A stretch of 30,366 nt of DNA from a virus: IMG/VR virus record IMGVR_UViG_3300036761_000426, positions 1 to 30,366 of that record; one strand, given 5' to 3'. Under the pieces are notes generated by a model. The model saw only the letters and a list, made by a program, of their open reading frames with translations. It was not told the DNA's origin and searched no databases. Of the stretch, positions 7,950-15,777 are shown one piece after another. The translations under genes and the position numbers were made by a program. How positions within the stretch are numbered: position 1 is the first letter of the stretch; each line of letters starts with the position of its first letter.

Positions 7950-8735
7950 TCAGATGCTGACGAAGTAGAGCGTGCTCTTCTTCACCCCATCGGGCGTGGC
8001 GCTTGGCGTGTAGAGGCACTTGCTGATGTCGGCGGCGTCGTAGGTGACCGCCCCGGCATCGTCGCTGCCGTCGAACTCGTGGATGACCATGCGTGCCAGC
8101 GAGGCCACCTTGACCGGCAGGCCGTGCGCCTTCGTGACGCCCAGCGAAACGGTGTCGGCGGCGGTGACCGCACAAGGGATGTCCACGCTGCTCGCGGTCT
8201 TGAACGCCTTGACGCCCGCGACGGTGCCGTTGTTCGCCAGCGCGATGGCGTCGCTGATGGCGAGCCCGTTGATGTTCGTGCCGTACACCTTGACGTCACC
8301 TGTGAGCGAGCCCCCGGCCATCGCGCCCTTGATTTCCACCGGCTGCGGACAGGCCAGCAGGGCGCTCGCCAAGAGGGACAGGGCAACGGTCTGGCCGACG
8401 AGGTTCCACGTGGCCCCGGCGAGGTGCGTGTCGCGCGCCGTACCACGGTAGCCGCGTTGCACGGCGTAGGTCGGGGCACCAGTGATGCTCGTCACCTTCA
8501 CGAGTTCGTCGCTGGCCGCGTCTTGCAGGATGTCGCCAACCGCGACACCCCCACCAGCCGTGACGCGGAGATTGTTGTCGGTGGCTAGTGCGCTCGCGAG
8601 GAAGGTCGCGCTGTACGCTGTCTTGGCGTAGGTCACGACCATCGTGATGGCCGCGTGGAGTCCCACGTAAGTCGCGTTCAGTGGTGCGACCTCATACTTC
8701 TGCAAGGCGCACGGCTTGAGGCCAACTATCGCCAT
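7950..8735 (-). CDS. capsid-associated structural protein, paralog B
   Basis: A 261-residue protein starting MAIVGLKPCALQKYEVAPLN. It is clearly related along its full length to the next gene upstream (8746-9588). Both carry 'KYEVAPLN', 'GDIL.D', 'VQR.Y.GTA..TH.AGATW', 'AGG.LTGDVKVYGTNI' and 'TAADTVSLG'. Tandem beta-rich proteins just after the major capsid gene are often decoration or fibre-base proteins, but I do not recognise a named family. It lacks the Gly-rich N-terminal stretch of its neighbour and ends 'KKSTLYFVSI' where the other ends 'KKLVLYIIH'. Ten bases separate its start from the stop of its paralog. Confidence 0.7.
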   Translation of the reverse strand: MAIVGLKPCALQKYEVAPLNATYVGLHAAITMVVTYAKTAYSATFLASALATDNNLRVTAGGGVAVGDILQDAASDELVKVTSITGAPTYAVQRGYRGTARDTHLAGATWNLVGQTVALSLLASALLACPQPVEIKGAMAGGSLTGDVKVYGTNINGLAISDAIALANNGTVAGVKAFKTASSVDIPCAVTAADTVSLGVTKAHGLPVKVASLARMVIHEFDGSDDAGAVTYDAADISKCLYTPSATPDGVKKSTLYFVSI

Positions 8736-8745
8736 GACGCTCCCC

Positions 8746-9588
8746 TCAGTGGATGATGTAGAGCACGAGCTTCTTCGTGCCGTTGGGCGTGCCGCTCGGC
8801 GCGTAGACGCACTTCTCCAGCTCGTTGTCGTCGTAGGTGATGGTGCCCGTGTCGGCAGAGCCGTCGAGCTGGCCGAGCAGCATGTGCGCGGTGTTGACCA
8901 CGTACCACGGCAGGCCGATGGTCTTCACGGTCCCGAGGCTCACCGTGTCGGCGGCGGTGGTACGCAGCGGGAGGTCCATCGCCGTGACCGTCTTGAACGC
9001 CTTCACACCCGGCACCGCCGCGTCGTCGTTGAGGGCGATGGTGTCGTTGATGGCGGCGCGCTTGATGTTGGTGCCGTAGACCTTCACGTCCCCGGTCAGC
9101 GCACCCCCCGCCTTGACGCCCTTGACCTGCACGACCTGCGGGCAGGCCGCGAGTTCGGTGGCGAGCAGGGTGATGGCGACGCGCTTGCCGACCGTCTTCC
9201 ACGTCGCGCCTGCGGCGTGCGTGGCGAGAGCGGTGCCCGAGTAGGCGCGCTGCACCGTGTAGATGGGCGCGTCGGCGATGGCCGTGACGAGGCACTTCTC
9301 GGCCTTGGCGTCGTCCTTGAGGATGTCGCCAATGGCGAGTTCGGTGCCCACCGTGACGGTGAGCAGCACGTCGGTGGCGACCGCCGTTTCGAGCACGACG
9401 CTCGTGCCAGCGGTCTTCGTGATGGCGGCGTCAAGGGTGACCGCCGCGTGCAGGTTGACGGTGCCGGTGTTGAGCGGCGCGACCTCGTACTTGAGCAGGT
9501 CGGCGACCTTGGCCCCCGTGACCTTGCCACCCCCGCCAGAGAAAGCGACCGGCGGTTCGTAGTCGACATTGTGCGGGTAGAAGCTCAT
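8746..9588 (-). CDS. capsid-associated structural protein, paralog A
   Basis: A 280-residue protein starting MSFYPHNVDYEPPVAFSGG with GAGGTGGAGGC just before the ATG. It has a Gly-rich N-terminal stretch (about residues 17-25) absent from its paralog. The remaining 245 or so residues align with the downstream gene, sharing 'GDVKVYGTNI' and 'VKAFKT'. The motif 'YTVQRAYSGTALATHAAGATW' (read in two parts) resembles segments of phage decoration and minor head proteins. It is the first gene after the major capsid protein, so a capsid decoration role is the leading guess. Two near-identical binding sites on the shell, such as pentons and hexons, could explain two paralogs. Confidence 0.7.
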   Translation of the reverse strand: MSFYPHNVDYEPPVAFSGGGGKVTGAKVADLLKYEVAPLNTGTVNLHAAVTLDAAITKTAGTSVVLETAVATDVLLTVTVGTELAIGDILKDDAKAEKCLVTAIADAPIYTVQRAYSGTALATHAAGATWKTVGKRVAITLLATELAACPQVVQVKGVKAGGALTGDVKVYGTNIKRAAINDTIALNDDAAVPGVKAFKTVTAMDLPLRTTAADTVSLGTVKTIGLPWYVVNTAHMLLGQLDGSADTGTITYDDNELEKCVYAPSGTPNGTKKLVLYIIH

Positions 9589-9641
9589 GCCTCCACCTCT
9601 CTGCGGCTCAGGGCCGCGTGCTGAGAATGGGCCTCACGGAC

Positions 9642-10604
9642 TTACGCCGTGAGCAGGGCGAACGGGTAGCGCGAACCCTCGGTGGGCTCGACGTAGTTGA
9701 TGGGGTTCGGCACCTGCCACGCGAGGCGCATGGTGACGCGCATGGCGACCATGTCCTCCTGCGGGAGGTTGTAGATGATGGCCTTGGACGAGTCGGTGAT
9801 GACGGCCTCGGTGAGCATCTTGTAGGTCATGTCCTGCCGGATGCTGTAGACCAACTGGCTGAAGTCACCAGCGATGAGCAGGGCGTGGGTCGGGTCGAAG
9901 ACCCCGGTGCGCGGGAACTCGCAGGGCGCGCCGTCGAACTGGTACGAGGTCTTGTCCTGCGGAGTGTTGGTGAAGATGGGCACGCCGTCCTCACCACGGC
10001 AGCCACGGAACTTACCGCGCATGGAGATGGCAGCGATGGCCCCCGTGCAGAAGAAGCCCTCTTCCTCGATGGTGGTCACAACGCCGTCCTCGCCGAGCAG
10101 GTCGTCGTAGAGGTCGACGCCGGTGCCCAGCGCGACCACGTTGCCTGCGGCGGTGGCCGAGGTCACGATGTCGTCGGGCCACACCGTGGGAGCCGAGTGA
10201 CCGTAGAGCACGGCGCCGTCGAACTTGTTGCCGATGGCCTGCTCGATGAGCGGGCTGACCTCACCCCAGATGTCGTAATCGGCGTCGTCGAGGACGTTCT
10301 CGGGGATGGGCACGATGACCGCGATTTCGGCCACGTCGAGATACTTGTTGGCCCACGCGGCCTCAGTCGTCTTCTTGACCGCTGAGCCGTCGCCCTGCGG
10401 GGCCTCGTTGACGAAGTAGGCCACGGGCAGCGCGGAGAGCACAGGCATCCGCTGCTGGGCGCGGCTCATGTTCGGCAGGCGGCGCGCGAGCTTCATCACC
10501 ATGCTGCCACTGGTCGGCACGTTGGCGATGATTTGCCGCGACACCTCTTCGGGCATGAGGGCGGTGGCGTCGCTGCGCTGGATGAGATTCGAGTAGTCAG
10601 TCAT
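9642..10604 (-). CDS. HK97-fold major capsid protein
   Basis: A 320-residue protein starting MTDYSNLIQRSDATALMPEE. Several features match HK97-type capsid proteins. The N-terminal arm runs into 'PEEVSRQIIANVPTSGSMVMKLARRLPNM'-type sequence (given in part), followed by 'VLSALPVAYFVNEA', 'VAEIAVIVPIPENVLDDAD' (E-loop and spine-helix region) and 'DGAVLYG'. Near the end comes 'NLPQEDMVAMRVTMRLAW', the usual strand before the C-terminus. A GGAGG site lies 11 bases before the ATG. The gene follows the scaffold and precedes the putative decoration proteins. At about 35 kDa it is of normal size for the mature fold without a long delta domain, consistent with a separate scaffold gene. Confidence 0.92.
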   Translation of the reverse strand: MTDYSNLIQRSDATALMPEEVSRQIIANVPTSGSMVMKLARRLPNMSRAQQRMPVLSALPVAYFVNEAPQGDGSAVKKTTEAAWANKYLDVAEIAVIVPIPENVLDDADYDIWGEVSPLIEQAIGNKFDGAVLYGHSAPTVWPDDIVTSATAAGNVVALGTGVDLYDDLLGEDGVVTTIEEEGFFCTGAIAAISMRGKFRGCRGEDGVPIFTNTPQDKTSYQFDGAPCEFPRTGVFDPTHALLIAGDFSQLVYSIRQDMTYKMLTEAVITDSSKAIIYNLPQEDMVAMRVTMRLAWQVPNPINYVEPTEGSRYPFALLTA

Positions 10605-10623
10605 GGGGCGTTGACCTCCAAGG

Positions 10624-11178
10624 TCAGCCGGTACGCCCCGCGCTCCTTCTGATGAAGGCGTTCATGTCCGTACCAGTGGGCGCTTGACCGTTCGCGCCTG
10701 CGCCTGCTTGGGCGGCGGGCTTACGGGCTTGCGGCCAGAGGAGCGGATACTGAGCCTTGAGCAGCGAGAAGTCGGGTGCGCCGTTCTTGTTGAAGGCACC
10801 GATTTCTCTGGCCGCGAGCCATGCTAGGTCCACGTCGGCGATACCCTCTCGGGTCGCCAGCCGGTAGAAGTCGATGCGCGAATCGGCGACGCTCAGCTTC
10901 TCGCTGAGAGCGTCTAGGTCTGCCTTCGTCGGGCCACCCTCTTGGGCAGCGAGGTTCTTCAGGTCGCGCTTCAGCGTCTTGTTCGTCTCACGCTCGCGCT
11001 CGGCGGCCTGTCTGAGATTCAGGGTGTGGGTGTCGTACTGCTGGCGCGCCTCTGGCGGCTGGGCCTTGAGGAACTCGGCGAACTCGGGCGACGTGCCCGG
11101 CGGTGGGGTGTAGTCGTCGGGCGGTGGAGCCTGACCCGCGCCGCCTTGCGGTGGGGTCTGCTCGTTCTCGTCAGACAT
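10624..11178 (-). CDS. capsid scaffolding protein
   Basis: A 184-residue protein starting MSDENEQTPPQGGAGQ. It has a Pro/Gln-rich disordered start (residues 1-35). A charged helical centre follows ('RQAAERERETNKTLKRDLKNL', given here in full as 21 or fewer letters per part, then 'DALSEKLSVADSRIDFYRLA'), predicted to be coiled coil. The C-terminus is basic: 'NAFIRRSAGRTG'. This layout is standard for phage scaffolds, which assemble inside the procapsid and then leave. Position directly before the capsid gene supports it. The ATG at 11176-11178 follows a long GAGGAGGAGG tract. Confidence 0.85.
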   Translation of the reverse strand: MSDENEQTPPQGGAGQAPPPDDYTPPPGTSPEFAEFLKAQPPEARQQYDTHTLNLRQAAERERETNKTLKRDLKNLAAQEGGPTKADLDALSEKLSVADSRIDFYRLATREGIADVDLAWLAAREIGAFNKNGAPDFSLLKAQYPLLWPQARKPAAQAGAGANGQAPTGTDMNAFIRRSAGRTG

Positions 11179-11241
11179 CGCTCCTCCTCCTCAAGCGGTG
11201 GGGCGTCTCGCCCTCACCTCGGGATTCTAGCACTTGCTGTG

Positions 11242-12312
11242 TCAGGGTACAGGTATCGCTGCTTCTGCGTTCGCCAGTTCGGGTATCCCGCCCAGACCGG
11301 CCTTGAGGTCGCGGATAGACGTAGCCCCGATGGAGCCCCCCCACACGGGACTCTCCGTGCGCGTTGCGAACTGTCGCCACTCCACCTCCTTGTTCTTGTA
11401 CATCTCGTAGCGGGTGTTGCCGAGGATGCTGCGCTGCGTTGCCTCGTCCTCGCCGTTGAACCACTCCTCGCCCATCGGGAACTCCCAAGCTCCTTCCCAG
11501 TAGGGAATGCACGAACAGCGGCAGTTGGGATGGTCCTCGAAGTCCTCGTAGGTGGGGAACAGCTCACCCTCGGCGCTGGCGCAGCCCGCGCAGACCACGC
11601 CGTCCTGTGAGGACATGCGCTGATACCACTGCACGCCCGCCTGCCGGTAGCCCTCCAAGGTGGAGGCGCGGAAGGCGCTCAGCATCTCCGTGCGCGCGAT
11701 GCAGTTGCAGCGCGCCAAGGGCATCCCGAAGCGGTCGTACATCTCGCGCGCCACGACGGTCGGGTTGTGGCCCAGCCCGACGCCCTCGACAAGCGCCGCG
11801 CCGATGTCGGCGGTGGTGTCCTCGGTGGCAGCGGCCAGCAACGCCGCCAGCGGCCCGCCCTGCGTCTGCCCCACCAGATGCTCGACGGCTCCCGCAGGCC
11901 AGCCCTCGATGAGCCCCACATAGGACTGCCCGTACCCGGCCCCGGCTGGCATGAGCCCGCTGGTCTCGATGGCGTTCATCTGCTCGCGGGCGTTCTCCAT
12001 GCCAGCCTCAAGGAGGTAGGCTTGCTGGGCGCTGATAAGCCCCTCGGCGTAGGGCATGAACTCAGCCCACTGGGCCTCCATCATCGCGGCCATGCGCTGG
12101 AAGCGTTCGAGCTGGTAGAGCTTACCGACCCCCACGGCGTCGCCCGCCTCGGCCATGCGTGTCACCTGTTCGGCCAAGCTCTCGAAGTCGGCCATCAACC
12201 GCGCCGCCAGTTGCAGATAGCGCGTCGCCATCGCCTCCATCGTGGCGGTCTCACGTTCAAGCAGCAGGGCGCGCCACGCGCGCTCCACCTGTACCACCTC
12301 GGGGAGAGCCAT
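11242..12312 (-). CDS. minor head / head morphogenesis protein, Mu gpF - SPP1 gp7 type
   Basis: A 356-residue protein starting MALPEVVQVERAWRALLLE. The first 150 residues are helical. Residues about 195-285 carry the MuF-type domain: 'ARCNCIARTEMLSAFR', then 'DGVVCAGCASAEGELFP', then 'HPNCRCSCIPYW'. The CxxC pair and HPNCRC motif are the family's metal-binding signature. These proteins sit inside the head near the portal and often enter the host with DNA. The gene lies after the portal and before the scaffold, as expected. A C-terminal extension of about 70 residues after the MuF domain has no motif I recognise. Confidence 0.85.
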   Translation of the reverse strand: MALPEVVQVERAWRALLLERETATMEAMATRYLQLAARLMADFESLAEQVTRMAEAGDAVGVGKLYQLERFQRMAAMMEAQWAEFMPYAEGLISAQQAYLLEAGMENAREQMNAIETSGLMPAGAGYGQSYVGLIEGWPAGAVEHLVGQTQGGPLAALLAAATEDTTADIGAALVEGVGLGHNPTVVAREMYDRFGMPLARCNCIARTEMLSAFRASTLEGYRQAGVQWYQRMSSQDGVVCAGCASAEGELFPTYEDFEDHPNCRCSCIPYWEGAWEFPMGEEWFNGEDEATQRSILGNTRYEMYKNKEVEWRQFATRTESPVWGGSIGATSIRDLKAGLGGIPELANAEAAIPVP

Positions 12313-12399
12313 CTACCGCTTCCTCAGCCACCAGAAGAACAGGGCGTTCCACACGAACAGCGTGATGAGGACGATGGCTATGGCCTCAAGCCAGCCCAT
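12313..12399 (-). CDS. 28-residue membrane microprotein between portal and minor head genes
   Basis: The reading MGWLEAIAIVLITLF + VWNALFFWWLRKR gives one hydrophobic helix of about 20 residues with a basic end. The ATG at 12397-12399 overlaps the portal stop by one base, and its TAG at 12313-12315 ends directly before the ATG of the minor head gene at 12312. This exact fit at both ends, in a genome where almost all junctions look like this, is the main support. The helix and the positive C-terminus suggest a single-pass inner membrane protein with its C-terminus inside. The role is unknown; a small holin-like or ejection-related function is only a guess. Confidence 0.65.
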   Translation of the reverse strand: MGWLEAIAIVLITLFVWNALFFWWLRKR

Positions 12400-13826
12400 C
12401 ACTTCACCTTCTTGCCGGGCGTGCCGGGAGCGCCTGAAGGGGCTGTGGGGACAGCGGGGTATGCCCCCGGCACGCCTTTGTTGAAGCCCGCCAGCGCGCC
12501 CGAGAAGCTCGGAGGTGGCGGCTCGTTAGCCTTGTCGTCGTCAAGCTGGGCCAGCTCGTCTGGACCCCAGCCGATTTCACGCAGCGCCGTGCTCAGGGGC
12601 ATCCCGGCGCGCACGTAGTTGAGGAGCGCCGTGGTGGTGGACACCGGCTGTTGCGTCTGCATCGAATCCCACGCGGCGCTGACCGTGCCCGGCTTCACCG
12701 GCAGGCCCGAGGCGGCCAGCATGAACTCGCCCAGCTCGCGCCACACCTGCCCGAAGAGTTCGCCGTAGTGCTCGCACTTCTTGACCAGCGGCGCTTCCAT
12801 CGCGATGAGAGCTTCACCCGAGGGGTCGCCGCCCTGCCCGAAGAAGTAGTGCTTGGGGGTACGGCTGACGATGGCGATTGACGAGGCCAGCTTGTCCATC
12901 GCGCCGAGGTACTGGCTGATGTCCACGGTGGGGAACGCGCCCACGCCGGTCGGCTGTACGCCCTCGTCGGCGGGGGCCAGCGTCCACAGTTGGCCGGGGG
13001 CAATCTTGAGCTTCGACGTGTCCTGCTCGGTGATGGCGTAGCGTTGTGGGAAGGAGCCGAACTCGCTGGCTACCATCATGTCGGCCAAGAGCTTGTTGAC
13101 GGCGTCCTGCGAGCTGAGCAGTTTGCGCAGCTCCCCGCCCGGCCCGCGCCGCGAGGTGCGCAGATGGAACACGGGGATGCGCTCGTGAGGGTTGTCTTCG
13201 ACGGGCTGCCCGTCGCCGTCCACACCCCCACCATCGAGGGGCTGGAACGCCTTGCCGCTGCGTGGATTCTTGGGGCCGTACCAGTGCTCGATGCGGTCGG
13301 CGTAGTAGAGGTTCATCAGGGTCAGGTCGCCGTGCCGCCACCACTTGGCCGCGAACTCCATCTCCTTCGGGCGCTCGCGGTCGTAGAAGACGTGCACGAG
13401 CCTTGGGTCGTTGGCGTACAGGTCGAAGCCGCCCTCGTCGTCAGGCCACGCGATGAGGAAACCCTCGCCCGTGACCAGTGCGTCCTTGTGTGCATCGAAC
13501 GCCTCTATCTCGATGTCGGTGGCCGCGCCCAGCTCGGTGAGCCGCTTGCTGGCCGGGCCTTCCTTCTTGGGGGCCTTCGGGTCGGCCATGCCTTCGTCGA
13601 CCTCAAAGCCCTTGAACGTCAGGCGCTCCAAGGCGCTGTCCACCACGACCGCGCACCAGTTCTGCACCCAGCGCGCCTCTATCTTGCGGAAGATGTCCGC
13701 GAGGTGCTCGGTGGAGTAGACGAGCGGCTGGTTGCCGTCGTAGTAGGCGTAGAGGAGGTCGTACCGGGGCCTCTTGTCGGCGAGGGCGTCGTAGGCGCGC
13801 TCGATGTCACTCTTCACGGCTGCCAC
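12399..13826 (-). CDS. portal protein, SPP1 gp6 type
   Basis: A 475-residue protein starting VAAVKSDIERAYDALADK. I chose the GTG at 13824-13826, preceded by GAGGAGG with four bases between; a GTG at 13815-13817 and one at 13875-13877 are alternatives. Typical portal segments are 'YDLLYAYYDGNQPL', 'WVQNWCAVVVDSALERL', 'RIPVFHLRTSRRGPGG', 'FPQRYAITEQD' and 'GGDPSGEALIAMEAPLVKKCE'. The last lies in the stem/wing region that contacts DNA. Twelve copies form the ring through which DNA enters. The C-terminal 60 residues are Pro/Gly/Ala-rich and end KKVK. It follows the large terminase after a 130-base gap. Confidence 0.9.
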   Translation of the reverse strand: MAAVKSDIERAYDALADKRPRYDLLYAYYDGNQPLVYSTEHLADIFRKIEARWVQNWCAVVVDSALERLTFKGFEVDEGMADPKAPKKEGPASKRLTELGAATDIEIEAFDAHKDALVTGEGFLIAWPDDEGGFDLYANDPRLVHVFYDRERPKEMEFAAKWWRHGDLTLMNLYYADRIEHWYGPKNPRSGKAFQPLDGGGVDGDGQPVEDNPHERIPVFHLRTSRRGPGGELRKLLSSQDAVNKLLADMMVASEFGSFPQRYAITEQDTSKLKIAPGQLWTLAPADEGVQPTGVGAFPTVDISQYLGAMDKLASSIAIVSRTPKHYFFGQGGDPSGEALIAMEAPLVKKCEHYGELFGQVWRELGEFMLAASGLPVKPGTVSAAWDSMQTQQPVSTTTALLNYVRAGMPLSTALREIGWGPDELAQLDDDKANEPPPPSFSGALAGFNKGVPGAYPAVPTAPSGAPGTPGKKVK

Positions 13827-13857
13827 GTGTCCTCCTCGCGTCGTTGCCAGCAGTCTA

Positions 13858-13946
13858 CGCCAAATCGCGAACGCCACCCACAGACGCCTCCGCGACTACT
13901 TACCCACACACCTTCACACCCTCGCGCCACATCGCGCGCCTGTGCC
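13858..13946 (+). repeat. intergenic element related in inverted orientation to 25034-25097
   Basis: The gap 13827-13956 holds a core CGCCAAATCGCG at 13858-13869. A 64-base stretch at 13883-13946 aligns without gaps to the reverse complement of 25034-25097. By my count 42 of 64 bases agree, and 21 of the last 25. Two TCGCGC(C/G) words repeat here with a 10-base period (13922-13928 and 13932-13938). The gap lies between the end of the large terminase and the start of the portal, where packaging or control sites can occur. No function can be assigned from sequence alone. Confidence 0.5.
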
Positions 13947-13956
13947 CCCTGCGGGG

Positions 13957-15273
13957 TCATCGGGCGGTACGGCTGGAGGCCGGTGGTTTGCCAAAGCCGC
14001 GACGCCCCACCATCAGCGCCCACATCCCCCAGACCAGCGCGTCTACCCGGTCGGGGCTGCCCATGATTTTCCGGTCGAGGTCGGGGGTGAAGTTGCACAT
14101 CTGGTCTTCGAGCACGCCGAACAGCCCGACGTGGTGGACGCGCTTCTTCTCGTAGAGCGTGGACACCGGCTCGGCGCGCACGTACTTGCCCCGGCTGGCG
14201 TGCACCTTGCGGTAGCTCACGGTCGGGTCCACCGTCCTGATGACGCTCTCAATCAAGTCCCCCCCGTTGTTCGCCTCCCCGATGATGCGGTCGGCCTTAA
14301 AGCGTTCGTAGGCTTCGACCGCGATGCGCGCCCACTCCTCGGGCCTGTACCTGCCCGAGAGGTCGTCGAGCACGTAGCCGATGGCGGGGTCTTCGTCGGT
14401 GCAGCCCACGACCACGATGCCGGTCTCGTCGCTACCCGGTTCGCTGGTCACGGCGGGGTCGATGGCGACCACCACACGGGACATGGCGGGAGCCTCGCTG
14501 ACACGCAGGTCTTCAATCATGTCGCGGTGCCAGAGCGCGCCCGCGATGTCCTCGATGATGTCGCCGTAGATTTCCTGTCGGCCAAGGTTCGTGCCCTCGT
14601 AGGCAGACACGATGTCGTCGAAGAAGCCGGGCGCGAGGTTGGCGGCGTTCTCGTAGGTGGAGCCGACCGTCTGTACCGTGGTCGACTTGGCGACCAGCCC
14701 ACGGATGAGGCGTGTGGGGCGTGGTGTGGTGGTGACCACGACCTGCGGGTTCGCGCCGATGCGCAGCCCGAAGAGCAGCATGTCCCACGCCTCGGGATAG
14801 CGCCACGAGGCCAGCTCGTCACACCACGCCGCGTCGTGCTGCGGCCCCCGTAGGCGGTCGGGCTTGTCGGCTGAGAAGGTCGTCGCGATGGCCCCGTTGG
14901 GCCACGTCAGGCGGCGCTTGGAGGTGAGCCACACGGGCATGAAGTCGGGATGGGAACAGGCGAGGATGCCGCTCTCGCCCTCGACCACGGTGTCGCGCAC
15001 GTCCCCGGCGGTGGCGGCGACCAGCGCGATGCGCTTCTTGCCCTCGACCTCCACCTGCCGCCGCACCCACTCAGCACCCGCCCGCGTCTTGCCGTAGCCG
15101 CGCCCCGAGCGCAGTAGCCAGACGCGCCAGTCGCCCTCTGGGGGGAGCTGAGAGGGACGCGCCCACGCCTCCCACGAGTAGAGGTAGCGCACCTTCTCTT
15201 CGGGCGACAGCTTCGAGAGCGCCCGTTCCAGCCCGGCGTCGGGAAGCTCTGCGAGGTCGGTGGTGAAGGGCAT
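13957..15273 (-). CDS. terL: terminase large subunit (packaging ATPase and nuclease)
   Basis: A 438-residue protein starting MPFTTDLAELPDAGLERAL. The ATG at 15271-15273 overlaps the small-subunit stop; the frame is open to 15618 only as a shadow. The Walker A motif is 'RSGRGYGKT' (residues 55-63). 'AAWCDELASW' (near residue 135) carries the Walker B acidic pair, and 'VVVTTTPRPT' is the coupling motif. The C-terminal RNase H-fold nuclease begins at 'VVVAIDPAVTSEPGSDETGI' and ends with 'DRVDALVWGMWAL'. It pumps phage DNA through the portal and makes headful or cohesive-end cuts. All catalytic motifs look intact. Confidence 0.95.
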   Translation of the reverse strand: MPFTTDLAELPDAGLERALSKLSPEEKVRYLYSWEAWARPSQLPPEGDWRVWLLRSGRGYGKTRAGAEWVRRQVEVEGKKRIALVAATAGDVRDTVVEGESGILACSHPDFMPVWLTSKRRLTWPNGAIATTFSADKPDRLRGPQHDAAWCDELASWRYPEAWDMLLFGLRIGANPQVVVTTTPRPTRLIRGLVAKSTTVQTVGSTYENAANLAPGFFDDIVSAYEGTNLGRQEIYGDIIEDIAGALWHRDMIEDLRVSEAPAMSRVVVAIDPAVTSEPGSDETGIVVVGCTDEDPAIGYVLDDLSGRYRPEEWARIAVEAYERFKADRIIGEANNGGDLIESVIRTVDPTVSYRKVHASRGKYVRAEPVSTLYEKKRVHHVGLFGVLEDQMCNFTPDLDRKIMGSPDRVDALVWGMWALMVGRRGFGKPPASSRTAR

Positions 15274-15761
15274 CAGACCCCCCGCGCCTTCTTCTCCTTC
15301 AGGCGGTGGGCTTGGTCGCGTACCAGTTGGTCGAAGCGCGCCGCGAGGTCTTCGGTGGAAACCGGGACCAGCGGTTCGCCGTTGGGGCCGCTGAACTCGC
15401 TGCGCTTCGGCGCTTCGAGCCCGAGCAGGTCGCTCAAGTCCTTCTGGCACATGCGGCAGCCGGTGAGGTCGCCCCGGCCCATGAAGCGGGCGTAGAGGTT
15501 GTTGAGGCGGTTGACGGCCTTGCCCAGCTCCTCGGCGCGTATCGTCTTGCTGGCCTCGGCGAAGCGTTCGTTGGCCGCCGCGATGTAGCTGTCGATGGTG
15601 CGCGGCTTGACGTTCCACGGCTTCTCGTGGGTCACGCCCTCGGGGTCGGGGTTCGCGGCGTAGTGTATGATTCCGCTCCGGCTCATGCCTGAGAGCTTCA
15701 GCTCGTAGACGCGAGTCACGCGCCGTTCGTGCTCCATCTTGGTCGGTTTGATGCCTGCCAT
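15273..15761 (-). CDS. putative terminase small subunit
   Basis: A 162-residue protein starting MAGIKPTKMEHERRVTRVY. 'YELKLSGMSRSGIIHYAA' (residues 19-36) reads as a helix-turn-helix of the type used by small terminases to bind the packaging site. A helical middle ('RTIDSYIAAANERFAEASKT') and a charged C-terminal helix ('RDQAHRLKEKKARGV') follow. GGAGGGC precedes the ATG at 15759-15761. The gene starts 16 bases after the folE stop and overlaps terL. This links the packaging genes to the DNA modification operon in one probable transcript. The call rests mainly on position and size. Confidence 0.7.
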   Translation of the reverse strand: MAGIKPTKMEHERRVTRVYELKLSGMSRSGIIHYAANPDPEGVTHEKPWNVKPRTIDSYIAAANERFAEASKTIRAEELGKAVNRLNNLYARFMGRGDLTGCRMCQKDLSDLLGLEAPKRSEFSGPNGEPLVPVSTEDLAARFDQLVRDQAHRLKEKKARGV

Positions 15762-15777
15762 GCCGCCCTCCTACCGC

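Noticed and set aside
9603-9617. A short GCGGC/GCCGC hairpin just after the major capsid gene.
   Set aside because: Five base pairs with no T-run in high-GC DNA is expected by chance.
11197-11217. A GGGCG/CGCCC hairpin before the scaffold gene.
   Set aside because: Short stem, adjacent to the scaffold ribosome site, and no terminator features.
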